Positions 1 to 5,153 of a DNA stretch of 5,153 nt are shown piece after piece (the stretch's first letter is position 1; each line of letters starts with the position of its first letter). A model generated the notes under the pieces. The model saw nothing but the letters and a program-made list of their open reading frames with translations, was not told the DNA's origin and did no database searches. This stretch comes from Rugosibacter sp. GTDB taxonomy: Bacteria; Pseudomonadota; Gammaproteobacteria; Burkholderiales; Rhodocyclaceae. Position numbers and translations under genes: made by a program. The stretch is taken from positions 1-5,153 of the forward strand of contig JAUSQB010000376.1 of the NCBI GenBank assembly GCA_030652715.1. The letters are read 5' to 3'.

Positions 1-488
1 TGCGCCAGTTGCGCAGTGAAGTCGGTAATGATGCCTGCCGCTTTTTTTATATGCTGCGCAAGTGCGATCAGGCGCTGGACTTTGATCTGGATCTGGCCAA
101 AAGCCAGAGCAACGACAACCCGGTGTATTACGTGCAATATGCACATGCCCGTATTTGCTCGGTTTTGGCCCAATGGACAGGCGATGCGGCACAACTTGCA
201 ACGGCTGATTTAAGCCCGCTGACCCATGAACGTGAAATTGCTTTATGTCAGCGTCTGGCCGAGTTCCCTGAGTTGATTCAAAGCGCAGCGCGCGATTACG
301 CGCCGCATTCTCTGGCGTTTTATCTCAAAGACCTGGCGGCGGATTTTCACAGCTGGTATAACGCAGAACGTGTGCTTGTCGATGATGAGCCGACGCGCAA
401 TGCGCGGCTGGCCTTGGCGCTTGCCACTCGGCAGGTGCTGCAAAACGGCTTGTCGATTCTTGGTGTTTCGCAACCTGAAAGTATGTGA
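1..488 (+). CDS. argS: Arginyl-tRNA synthetase, C-terminal part (5' end outside window)
   Basis: Cytoplasmic class I aminoacyl-tRNA synthetase that charges tRNA-Arg with arginine using ATP. Only the last ~162 codons are present; the reading frame is open from base 3, so the gene starts upstream (the family is usually about 560-590 residues). The visible part is the end of the catalytic body plus the helical DALR anticodon-binding domain. Recognisable family signatures are [34 protein letters not shown] and [10 protein letters not shown], followed by [17 protein letters not shown] and a C-terminus ending in Met, as ArgS proteins usually do. The HIGH and KMSKS-type catalytic motifs lie before the window. 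It ends 3 nt before the SPOR gene, so the two are probably co-transcribed. Nothing suggests decay of this gene. Identification is by recognition of family motifs and is very secure. Confidence 0.97.
   Translation, partial: RQLRSEVGNDACRFFYMLRKCDQALDFDLDLAKSQSNDNPVYYVQYAHARICSVLAQWTGDAAQLATADLSPLTHEREIALCQRLAEFPELIQSAARDYAPHSLAFYLKDLAADFHSWYNAERVLVDDEPTRNARLALALATRQVLQNGLSILGVSQPESM
477..481 (+). promoter_or_regulatory. Weak ribosome binding site for the SPOR gene
   Basis: GAAAG lies inside the last codons of argS, 10 nt before the ATG at 492. It is a weak purine-rich Shine-Dalgarno match. With only 3 nt between the argS stop and this ATG, translation of the SPOR gene could depend partly on ribosomes finishing argS. 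Confidence 0.4.
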
Positions 489-491
489 TCT

Positions 492-1079
492 ATGAAAAAA
501 AATACTGTCCGACGCCCCTCGGCCAAAAAAAGCAGCGGTGGCACGCTTATGGGTGTTTTTATCGGATTGGTCATCGGTTTGGTGGCAGCATTTATCCTGG
601 TCTGGCTGTTTAACCGCATGCCTCTGCCATTCAGGAATCAGGAACTTGCTGCCCCCGGGACGGATATCGTGCCGATGCAATCAGATGTTTCTTTGCCGGG
701 CAAGCCGGGCGACAAGCCACGGGAAAAACAGAAGCTGGAGTTCTACGATATGCTGCCAGCTACGCCGGGCTATGCGCCACCATCTGCCACTACTGCCCCC
801 GCTGAATCCCCCATGGCAGCGAAATCTGTGGATATCTTTTTTCTTCAGGTGGGTGCATTTCAAAATGCGCAGGACGTGGACAATCTGAAAGCGAAACTCG
901 CTTTACAGGGGTTTGAAGCTAGTGTGCAGGAAGTCACGACTGCCAATAAAGGGGTGATGCAGCGAGTGCGTGTCGGCCCTTTCAGCAGCTTTGCAGAAAT
1001 GGATCGCGCGCGAGCTGCCTTGGTTCAAGGCGGCATACAGACCACGGTAGTCAAGCAAAAAGAGCCTGCTGTGCAATGA
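492..1079 (+). CDS. SPOR-domain membrane protein (FtsN-like)
   Basis: A 195-residue bitopic inner-membrane protein. A basic cytoplasmic N-terminus (KK, RR and KK pairs within residues 2-13) is followed by one membrane segment at about residues 18-40. A Pro/Ala-rich periplasmic linker follows, and then a C-terminal SPOR domain at about residues 113-188, with IFFLQVGAFQNAQDVDNLKAKL and later RVRVGPFSSFAEMDRARAAL. SPOR domains bind denuded glycan strands of septal peptidoglycan. The linker motif KLEFYDMLP (residues 81-89) is typical of the FtsN-like SPOR proteins I know beside argS in betaproteobacteria. The role in division or envelope maintenance is inferred from the family; whether this is the essential FtsN or an accessory SPOR protein cannot be told from sequence alone. 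The ATG at 492 is chosen because it gives a positive-inside N-terminus and sits just after the argS stop. Confidence 0.9.
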   Translation: MKKNTVRRPSAKKSSGGTLMGVFIGLVIGLVAAFILVWLFNRMPLPFRNQELAAPGTDIVPMQSDVSLPGKPGDKPREKQKLEFYDMLPATPGYAPPSATTAPAESPMAAKSVDIFFLQVGAFQNAQDVDNLKAKLALQGFEASVQEVTTANKGVMQRVRVGPFSSFAEMDRARAALVQGGIQTTVVKQKEPAVQ

Positions 1080-1154
1080 GTTTTGCTCTATCAGGCGGTA
1101 ATGGCTGCATGGTCTGGTTAACCGGCCGTAGTCACTGTTCAGCCGAACCTTTAA

Positions 1155-1232
1155 GGTGAGCTGCGTGTCTTTATTACCGGCGCATCCAGTGGAATGGGCG
1201 AAGAAGCGTTGACGCACTGCTATGCAGGTAAC
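1155..1232 (+). pseudogene. Short-chain dehydrogenase (SDR) N-terminal relic
   Basis: The frame opens after a TAA at 1152-1154 and reads GELRVFITGASSGMGEEALTHCYAG. The core matches the start of classical SDR proteins: a beta strand (RVFI), the nucleotide-binding motif TGxxxGxG (TGASSGMG, usually TGASSGIG), then a helix ending in a Tyr-Ala pair as in 'ARHYA'. Intact SDRs run about 240-260 residues and carry NAG and YxxxK motifs. Here the similarity stops after about 25 residues and the frame closes at 1427 without those motifs. There is no ATG, GTG or TTG at the expected N-terminus, only CTG at 1161 in this frame. I read it as the decayed remnant of an SDR gene that followed the SPOR gene. An unrelated chance match is the alternative, but the 12-residue core is hard to get by chance. 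Confidence 0.55.
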
Positions 1233-1430
1233 GGTTCAGATGACGGCGCTGTGTGTGGCATGCGCTCCACTCCAGACAAACAGGGTATGGCGGCGTGTTG
1301 CCAGCGCCGACTTTTTGATTTTGAGTCAGCTGCTGAACTGCCCGGTGTGCCTGCTGCTTCCCCGCTGTTCGATGTGATTTCATCCATTTGGGCAGCAAAC
1401 CGCGCGGTCTCGATTTTTAACCCATAAACG
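1233..1430 (+). other. Unassigned stretch after the SDR relic
   Basis: The frame of the SDR relic stays open to a TAA at 1425-1427 (about 64 further codons). The product contains runs such as GMRSTPDKQGMAACCQRRL and SPLFDVISSIWAANRAVSIF, which I do not recognise and which lack SDR motifs. Reading the other two forward frames and the reverse strand gave no convincing SDR C-terminus (no YxxxK context) and no other family. The open frame is the same one used by the receptor gene at 1431, separated from it only by the stop and one codon. It most likely represents rearranged or decayed DNA; a novel short protein is possible but has no supporting start site. Confidence 0.4.
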
Positions 1431-2261
1431 ATGGTGCTGCCGGATGCTCTCGTGGATGCCCTTGGTCACCAACATACACCATTTGACGGCACGCTTCGCA
1501 TCGTCAGTCTGGTGCCCAGTCTGACCGAGCTGGTCTGCGATCTGGGCCTTGCATCTGCATTAGTTGGCCGCACTGGGTTTTGCGTTCATCCCAAAGAAAG
1601 GCTGCGCAGCGTGCAGAAAGTCGGTGGCACCAAGAACGTCAACATCGAGGCTGTGCGTGCCTTGGCACCTACCCATCTGATTGCTGATATCGACGAAAAT
1701 CGCCGCGAGCAGGTGGAAGAAATGATGACCTTCGTGCCACAGGTGGTGGTCGTGCATCCACGCACGTTGGCAGACAATCTCGACCTGTATGCACTGCTCG
1801 GCGGTATTTTTCGCCGACTCGCCAGCGCCGACAAATTGCGCGATGAATTTCACGCAGCACGTGCCGAATTGGCCGAAGTTGCAGCCATCCGCCCGCGTGA
1901 AGCCGTGCTGTATCCCATCTGGCGCGAGCCGTGGATGACCGTGCGCGGCGACACTTACATTGCTTCGATGCTCAAAGCAGCTGGCTGGGATACGCTGCCT
2001 TTTGACGCGTCAACGCGGTTCCCTCAATTTGAGTGGAACGCCTCCTGGCTCACTCAAGTCGACCGCGTGCTGCTGCCCTCCGAGCCCTTTGCCTTCACTG
2101 TCAAGCATGCAGCAGAAATTGCTGCTTTGAGTGCTAAGCCAGTGCACCGCATCGATGGCGAAATGGTCTCGTGGTATGGCAGCCGAGCCATTCTTGGCTT
2201 GCGCTATTTGGCTGAACTGCGCGTGCATGAATGCGGCGATAGCAGTAATATTATCTATTAG
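1431..2261 (+). CDS. BtuF-like helical backbone metal receptor (cobalamin-binding type), no signal peptide
   Basis: A 276-residue protein of the periplasmic-binding-protein class III fold (Peripla_BP_2: two lobes joined by a long helix). Family landmarks are RIVSLVPSLTELVCDLGL (residues 23-40), VGRTGFCVHP (45-54), VQKVGGTKNVNIEAVRALAPTHLI (61-84), the DIDENRREQVEEM helix start (86-98), LYPIWREPWMTV (160-171) with DTYIASML after it, and the C-terminal VSWYGSRAILGLRYL (246-260). Relatives such as BtuF bind vitamin B12 or iron chelates and deliver them to ABC importers. The protein has no hydrophobic N-terminal signal or lipobox: it starts MVLPDALVDALG and goes straight into the fold. No ABC permease or ATPase gene is in the window. 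The ligand and the cellular location are therefore unknown. The ATG at 1431 has no clear Shine-Dalgarno; a start at GTG 1434 or 1452 would change little. The frame is intact. Confidence 0.85.
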   Translation: MVLPDALVDALGHQHTPFDGTLRIVSLVPSLTELVCDLGLASALVGRTGFCVHPKERLRSVQKVGGTKNVNIEAVRALAPTHLIADIDENRREQVEEMMTFVPQVVVVHPRTLADNLDLYALLGGIFRRLASADKLRDEFHAARAELAEVAAIRPREAVLYPIWREPWMTVRGDTYIASMLKAAGWDTLPFDASTRFPQFEWNASWLTQVDRVLLPSEPFAFTVKHAAEIAALSAKPVHRIDGEMVSWYGSRAILGLRYLAELRVHECGDSSNIIY

Positions 2262-2282
2262 TATATTGATTATCCTTTTGTC
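2246..2282 (+). promoter_or_regulatory. AT-rich leader before the SulP gene, possible promoter
   Basis: The last codons of the receptor gene and the 21-bp gap to the next ATG are conspicuously AT-rich in a GC-rich neighbourhood. They contain -10-like hexamers TAATAT (2246-2251) and TATATT (2262-2267). No good -35 element lies at the usual distance, and no Shine-Dalgarno precedes the ATG at 2283 (TATCCTTTTGTC). This could be a weak or activator-dependent promoter giving a very short leader for the transporter. It is equally compatible with plain read-through from the receptor gene. Confidence 0.2.
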
Positions 2283-3938
2283 ATGATCGCCTTAGTCGAA
2301 GCGCACCGTGCCGGACTATTTTCTGCCAAGCATCTCGTCAACAACCTGATTGCCGGTGTCATCGTTGGCGTGGTTGCGTTGCCACTGGCCATGGCGTTTG
2401 CCATTGCATCGGGGGCCAAGCCTGAACAGGGGATTTACACGGCGATTGTTGCCGGATTATTTACCTCCGTTTTTGGTGGTACGCGCCTGCAAATTTCCGG
2501 CCCTACGGGTGCCTTCATCGTCATTCTTGCCGGAATCACTGCGAAATATGGCATCACCGGATTACAGATCGCCTCATTGATGGCGGGTGTCATTCTTCTT
2601 GCCATGGGCTTTGCGCGCTTGGGTTCGGTCATCAAATACATCCCTGATCCGGTCATCATTGGTTTCACTGCGGGGATCGGCATCATCATCTGGGTTGGAC
2701 AATGGCGCGATTTTTTTGGCTTGACGGTCACAGGGGGAGGTGAGCATTTTCACGAAAAGCTGGAGCAACTGTTCCTGGCGCTGCCTTCTGCTCATCTTGC
2801 AACGACAGGGCTTGCACTATTGAGCTTGATTCTGCTGGTGTTCGGCCCGCGCCTGTTGCGCAGGGTTCCCGCGCCGTTGGTGGCTCTGGTGGTAGCTACC
2901 TTGTTACAGAGCGTATTCAAATTCGAGGGTGTGGCGACCATCGGCAGCGCTTTTGGCGGGATACCGCAAGGCCTGCCCGCGTTTCAGCCGATACCCATGT
3001 CGTTTACCGACATCGTCAGCCTGATTGGCCCGGCGTTCACGATTGCCTTGCTCGGAGCGATTGAATCGCTCCTCTCGGCGGTGGTTGCTGACGGCATGGC
3101 CGGTACGCGGCACGACTCAAACCAGGAACTCATCGGGCAAGGTGTCGCCAACATTTTTTCGCCCTTGTTTGGCGGTTTTGCGGCGACAGGCGCGATAGCG
3201 CGCACGGCCACCAATATTCGCAACGGTGCCAGCAGCCCGCTGGCAGGGATCACGCACGTTATTTTCCTGATCCTCACGGTTGTACTGCTGGCACCGCTGG
3301 CGGCCTATATTCCACTGTGTGTGCTGGCGGCTATTCTGTTTGTTGTCGCTTACAACATGAGCGATGTGCCTCATTTTTTTCATCTTGCGCGAACTGCCCC
3401 GCGTGCCGATGTTGCCATTTTGTTAATCACATTCGTCTTGACGGTATTTGCCGATCTCGTGATTGCCGTCAATGTTGGCGTCGTGCTCGCCTCGCTGCTG
3501 TTCATGCGGCGCATGGCGCATGCGGTTCAGGTGGTCGAAGATACGGGCAGCGAAGAGGGTGAGAAGCTGCCCGCTTTGCCACCACGGACGCTGGTGTACC
3601 GGATCGATGGCCCTTTCTTTTTTGGCGCGGCTGAAAAGCTCGAGCACACGCTGAAAACCATTCAATCGCCTATGGCGCAAGTAGTATTGCGCCTGGCGCA
3701 TGTGCCTTTCATCGACGCGACGGGTTTACAGGCACTCGATGAAATGGTGGATAGTTTTCATCGTCACGGTACCCGGCTGATTCTTTGCGAAGTGCGTCCC
3801 AATGTGCGGGAAAAATTGGCGCGTGCGGACATTCTGCAAAAAGTGGGCGAAGGCAATGTCTTCGCCACGTTGCAGGATTTCGTGAAAAATTGCCAGCAGG
3901 ATGAAGCTGCTCCGACGAACAGCAAAGGAATGCAGTAA
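2283..3938 (+). CDS. SulP/SLC26-family anion transporter with C-terminal STAS domain
   Basis: A 551-residue inner-membrane secondary transporter. The N-terminal ~410 residues form the hydrophobic transport domain and the C-terminus is a cytoplasmic STAS domain. Family signatures are VALPLAMAFAIASGAKPEQG (31-50), IYTAIVAGLFTSVFGGTRLQ followed by ISGPTGAF (71-78), the loop YIPDPVIIGFTAGIGIII (119-136), and AIESLLSAVVADGMAGTRHD (259-278), which runs into NQELIGQGVAN. Then come SPLFGGFAATGAIARTATN (293-311) and RNGASSPLAG. The STAS domain spans about 434-540, with VPFIDATGLQALDEM (474-488); Thr480 lies where anti-sigma antagonists carry their phosphorylated Ser. Known bacterial SulP proteins move sulfate, bicarbonate (BicA) or C4-dicarboxylates (DauA). 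No carbonic anhydrase or sulfur gene is adjacent, so the substrate is open. The start at 2283 fits family N-termini despite lacking a visible ribosome site. Length is typical and the frame intact. Confidence 0.95.
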   Translation: MIALVEAHRAGLFSAKHLVNNLIAGVIVGVVALPLAMAFAIASGAKPEQGIYTAIVAGLFTSVFGGTRLQISGPTGAFIVILAGITAKYGITGLQIASLMAGVILLAMGFARLGSVIKYIPDPVIIGFTAGIGIIIWVGQWRDFFGLTVTGGGEHFHEKLEQLFLALPSAHLATTGLALLSLILLVFGPRLLRRVPAPLVALVVATLLQSVFKFEGVATIGSAFGGIPQGLPAFQPIPMSFTDIVSLIGPAFTIALLGAIESLLSAVVADGMAGTRHDSNQELIGQGVANIFSPLFGGFAATGAIARTATNIRNGASSPLAGITHVIFLILTVVLLAPLAAYIPLCVLAAILFVVAYNMSDVPHFFHLARTAPRADVAILLITFVLTVFADLVIAVNVGVVLASLLFMRRMAHAVQVVEDTGSEEGEKLPALPPRTLVYRIDGPFFFGAAEKLEHTLKTIQSPMAQVVLRLAHVPFIDATGLQALDEMVDSFHRHGTRLILCEVRPNVREKLARADILQKVGEGNVFATLQDFVKNCQQDEAAPTNSKGMQ

Positions 3939-3981
3939 CGTACGCTGACTATGCCATACAAAGCATGTAAGCTCGTCGGAG
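3910..3981. repeat. Perfect 9-bp inverted repeat spanning the SulP stop
   Basis: CTCCGACGA at 3910-3918 (within the last SulP codons) is the exact reverse complement of TCGTCGGAG at 3973-3981. The arms are separated by 54 nt that include the stop codon. The loop is long for an intrinsic terminator and no T-run follows the right arm. It may form a 3'-end mRNA structure protecting or ending the SulP transcript, or may be coincidence or a relic of a local duplication. Confidence 0.4.
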
Positions 3982-4025
3982 AGGTGGAACACTACAACTT
4001 GGTGCCCCGTCGTGTCGTCGATTTG

Positions 4026-4056
4026 CCAAAAACGGGCTCAGGGCTTTTCTTTTTGG
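4026..4056. terminator. Weak A/T-stem inverted repeat at the PIN gene 3' end
   Basis: CCAAAAA (4026-4032) pairs with TTTTTGG (4050-4056) around a 17-nt GC-rich loop that contains the PIN gene stop (4038-4040). On the minus strand a short T-run (GTTTTT) follows the stop. The stem is A/T-rich and so weak, unlike a strong intrinsic terminator, but the position between convergent genes makes a bidirectional role conceivable. Confidence 0.22.
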
Positions 4057-4562
4057 AGCGCCATCTCGGGGGTGAGGATGCAAAACAGGTCGCGAAGACG
4101 ATCCCGCTTTGCTAGCACCAGCAGAGCTTTGTCGCTGGTCACCAGCCAATCGGCTGAACCATCCTGTGCTGCTTCAAGAAACTTTTGATCATCACGATCT
4201 TTGCATCGCGGCAAAGCAAATGATCCGGCTGCTGTGGGCAGCACCGACGCGAGCGTGACACTATGAACATGGCGGGCGTAGCGAGCGTAGGCTGCGTGTT
4301 GCTCGGCGCAGGCTAAACCAAACTGCGGATAAGCCAGCACCCGCGCAAATTCAGCCAGGCAGGGGGCACTGCTGATGGCACACCATAGTCCGCTTTCAAT
4401 GCAGTCGCGCAGCGGGGCAAAGCGGCTATCGGCAAACACATAGAGCGAGAGCAACACATTCGTATCCAGCACTACCCGCAAGGGGGTGAGTGTGGTGCAG
4501 TCAATGGATGAGGTGTTAGCGGCAGCTTGCTCTGATAAATCGAAAGTCACGGCGTGGGTCAA
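4038..4562 (-). CDS. PIN-domain protein, COG1569-type putative ribonuclease (toxin-like)
   Basis: A 174-residue protein with a PIN-like nuclease fold starting near residue 29. The acidic residues expected for metal binding are present: Asp33 in VVLDTNVLLS, Glu71 in CLAEFARVL, Asp125 in CKDRDDQKFLEAA, and Asp144 in WLVTSDKALL. The protein ends with FCILTPEMAL, where family members usually have 'ILTPxEFL'. Members are annotated as putative toxin components acting as Mg-dependent RNases; that activity here is inference. The frame starts at TTG (4560-4562), which overlaps the phaC stop as TTGA; GTG at 4548-4550 is an alternative that removes four residues. The first ~27 residues are not part of the fold. 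No antitoxin gene is seen on either side within the window. The close overlap suggests co-transcription and translational coupling with phaC. Confidence 0.85.
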   Translation of the reverse strand: MTHAVTFDLSEQAAANTSSIDCTTLTPLRVVLDTNVLLSLYVFADSRFAPLRDCIESGLWCAISSAPCLAEFARVLAYPQFGLACAEQHAAYARYARHVHSVTLASVLPTAAGSFALPRCKDRDDQKFLEAAQDGSADWLVTSDKALLVLAKRDRLRDLFCILTPEMALQKEKP

Positions 4563-5153
4563 GCTTTCTTTTGCATGTCAAGGCGCAGCTTGGCATAGGT
4601 GCCGGGGGCGTCGTCCAGCACCTTGAGTTTGCCTTTGGCCGGGTTGCGGGCAGGCACTTGTTCGCTGTTCAATTGCGTAATCCAGGCCTGCCAGTCGGTC
4701 CACCATGAACCTTCGTGTTTTTCGGCGGTACTTAGCCAATCATCCGCGCTGGCTGGCGAGGATTTTTTCTTGCTGCCACGTTTTCCTCCGGGTTTTTCGT
4801 CATGCGTCCAGTAGCCATACTTTCCGGCACTCGGGGGATTGACGATGCCGGCAATGTGCCCCGAGCCGCCGAGCACGAAGCGCACCGGGCCGCCTAGCAA
4901 GCTTGTTCCCAGATAGGTGCTTTTCCAGGGCGCGATATGGTCTTCAACGGTGGAAATAAAATAACTGGGCGTGGTGACTTTTGAAAGATCAATTGGCGTA
5001 TCGAGCAGGGTGATGCCCCCAGGTTCTTTGAGCAGATTTTTCAGATACATGTTGCGTAGATATTCGCTATGCATTTTGTAGGGCATGCGCGTGGAGTCCG
5101 AGTTCCAGTAGAGCAGATCAAAAGGGAAGGGAGCCTTGCCCATCAGGTAGTTG
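4559..5153 (-). CDS. phaC: Class I poly(3-hydroxyalkanoate) synthase, C-terminal part (5' end outside window)
   Basis: Polymerises (R)-3-hydroxyacyl-CoA into PHA storage polyester on cytoplasmic granules. About 198 codons are present; the frame continues past the right edge, so the Met at 5141-5143 is internal (class I enzymes are about 560-600 residues). The segment aligns from memory with Cupriavidus PhaC: NYL before that Met, then PFPFDLLYWNSDSTRMP, YLRNMYLKNLL, and GSWWTDWQAWI near the end. Two of the three catalytic residues are visible: Asp in VEDHIAPW (codon 4940-4942, equivalent to Asp480) and His in GSGHIAGIVNPP (codon 4856-4858, equivalent to His508). The catalytic Cys in the lipase-like box lies outside the window. 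A basic, Gly/Ser/Lys-rich stretch (4751-4792) sits between the catalytic His and the C-terminal GSWW motif. The stop overlaps the PIN gene start. Confidence 0.96.
   Translation of the reverse strand, partial: NYLMGKAPFPFDLLYWNSDSTRMPYKMHSEYLRNMYLKNLLKEPGGITLLDTPIDLSKVTTPSYFISTVEDHIAPWKSTYLGTSLLGGPVRFVLGGSGHIAGIVNPPSAGKYGYWTHDEKPGGKRGSKKKSSPASADDWLSTAEKHEGSWWTDWQAWITQLNSEQVPARNPAKGKLKVLDDAPGTYAKLRLDMQKKA

Noticed and set aside
243..680. Long reverse-strand frame opposite argS and the SPOR gene
   Set aside because: It is antisense to two well-supported genes, crosses their boundary, has no family resemblance, and is rich in His/Arg/Gln as expected for a shadow frame.
1115..1150. GGTTAACC palindrome and imperfect GGTTAACCGGC / GCCGAACC hairpin downstream of the SPOR gene as a terminator
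   Set aside because: The stem is only four base pairs plus a bulged extension and no T-run follows, so it does not reach the standard for a terminator.
1174..1398. Reverse-strand frame over the SDR relic region
   Set aside because: No recognisable motif. The forward strand carries a clear SDR motif over the same bases, so this is better read as a shadow of decayed DNA.
1388..1430. Possible sigma70 promoter (TTGGGC at 1388-1393) for the receptor gene
   Set aside because: No acceptable -10 hexamer lies at 16-18 nt; the nearest T-rich run is too far and a poor match.
4599..4814. Forward frame opposite the phaC 3' part
   Set aside because: It lies wholly antisense to phaC, whose catalytic motifs are unmistakable; no family match or start signal supports it.
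1..5153. CRISPR array, insertion sequence, tRNA or phage features
   Set aside because: I looked for spaced direct repeats, transposase motifs with terminal inverted repeats, and cloverleaf-like sequence with a CCA end, and saw none.

Overview
The window looks like ordinary chromosome from a moderately GC-rich betaproteobacterium. The argS 3' end, an FtsN-like SPOR protein with an LEFYDMLP motif, a signal-less cobalamin-binding-type receptor and a class I PHA synthase close to the Cupriavidus type all point that way. I cannot fix the genus; a Nitrosomonadales-like or related lineage is plausible, but this rests on recalled protein similarity and not on a search.

Layout on the + strand: the last ~160 codons of arginyl-tRNA synthetase (1-488) are followed 3 nt later by a SPOR-domain membrane protein (492-1079). 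About 350 bp (1080-1430) then hold no intact gene, but include a stub with the Rossmann motif TGASSGMG of a short-chain dehydrogenase, which appears to be a gene relic. Next come a periplasmic-binding-protein-fold 'helical backbone metal receptor' (BtuF-like, no signal peptide; 1431-2261) and, after a 21-bp AT-rich gap, a SulP/SLC26-type anion transporter with a C-terminal STAS domain (2283-3938).

Layout on the - strand, convergent with the above: the 3' part of a class I polyhydroxyalkanoate synthase phaC (running off the right edge, ending at 4559) and, overlapping its stop codon, a PIN-domain protein of the COG1569 type (4038-4562). The 99-bp convergent gap (3939-4037) carries inverted-repeat structure but no strong classical terminator.

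Functionally the window covers translation (ArgS), cell-envelope or septal peptidoglycan binding (SPOR), a possible corrinoid or metal receptor, inorganic anion or dicarboxylate transport, and carbon storage (PhaC). These genes do not form one pathway. I see no CRISPR array, insertion sequence, tRNA or rRNA, and no convincing new multi-gene system. The points most worth a second look are the decayed SDR locus, the PIN gene coupled to phaC without a visible antitoxin, the signal-less receptor, and the basic insertion in PhaC after its catalytic histidine.
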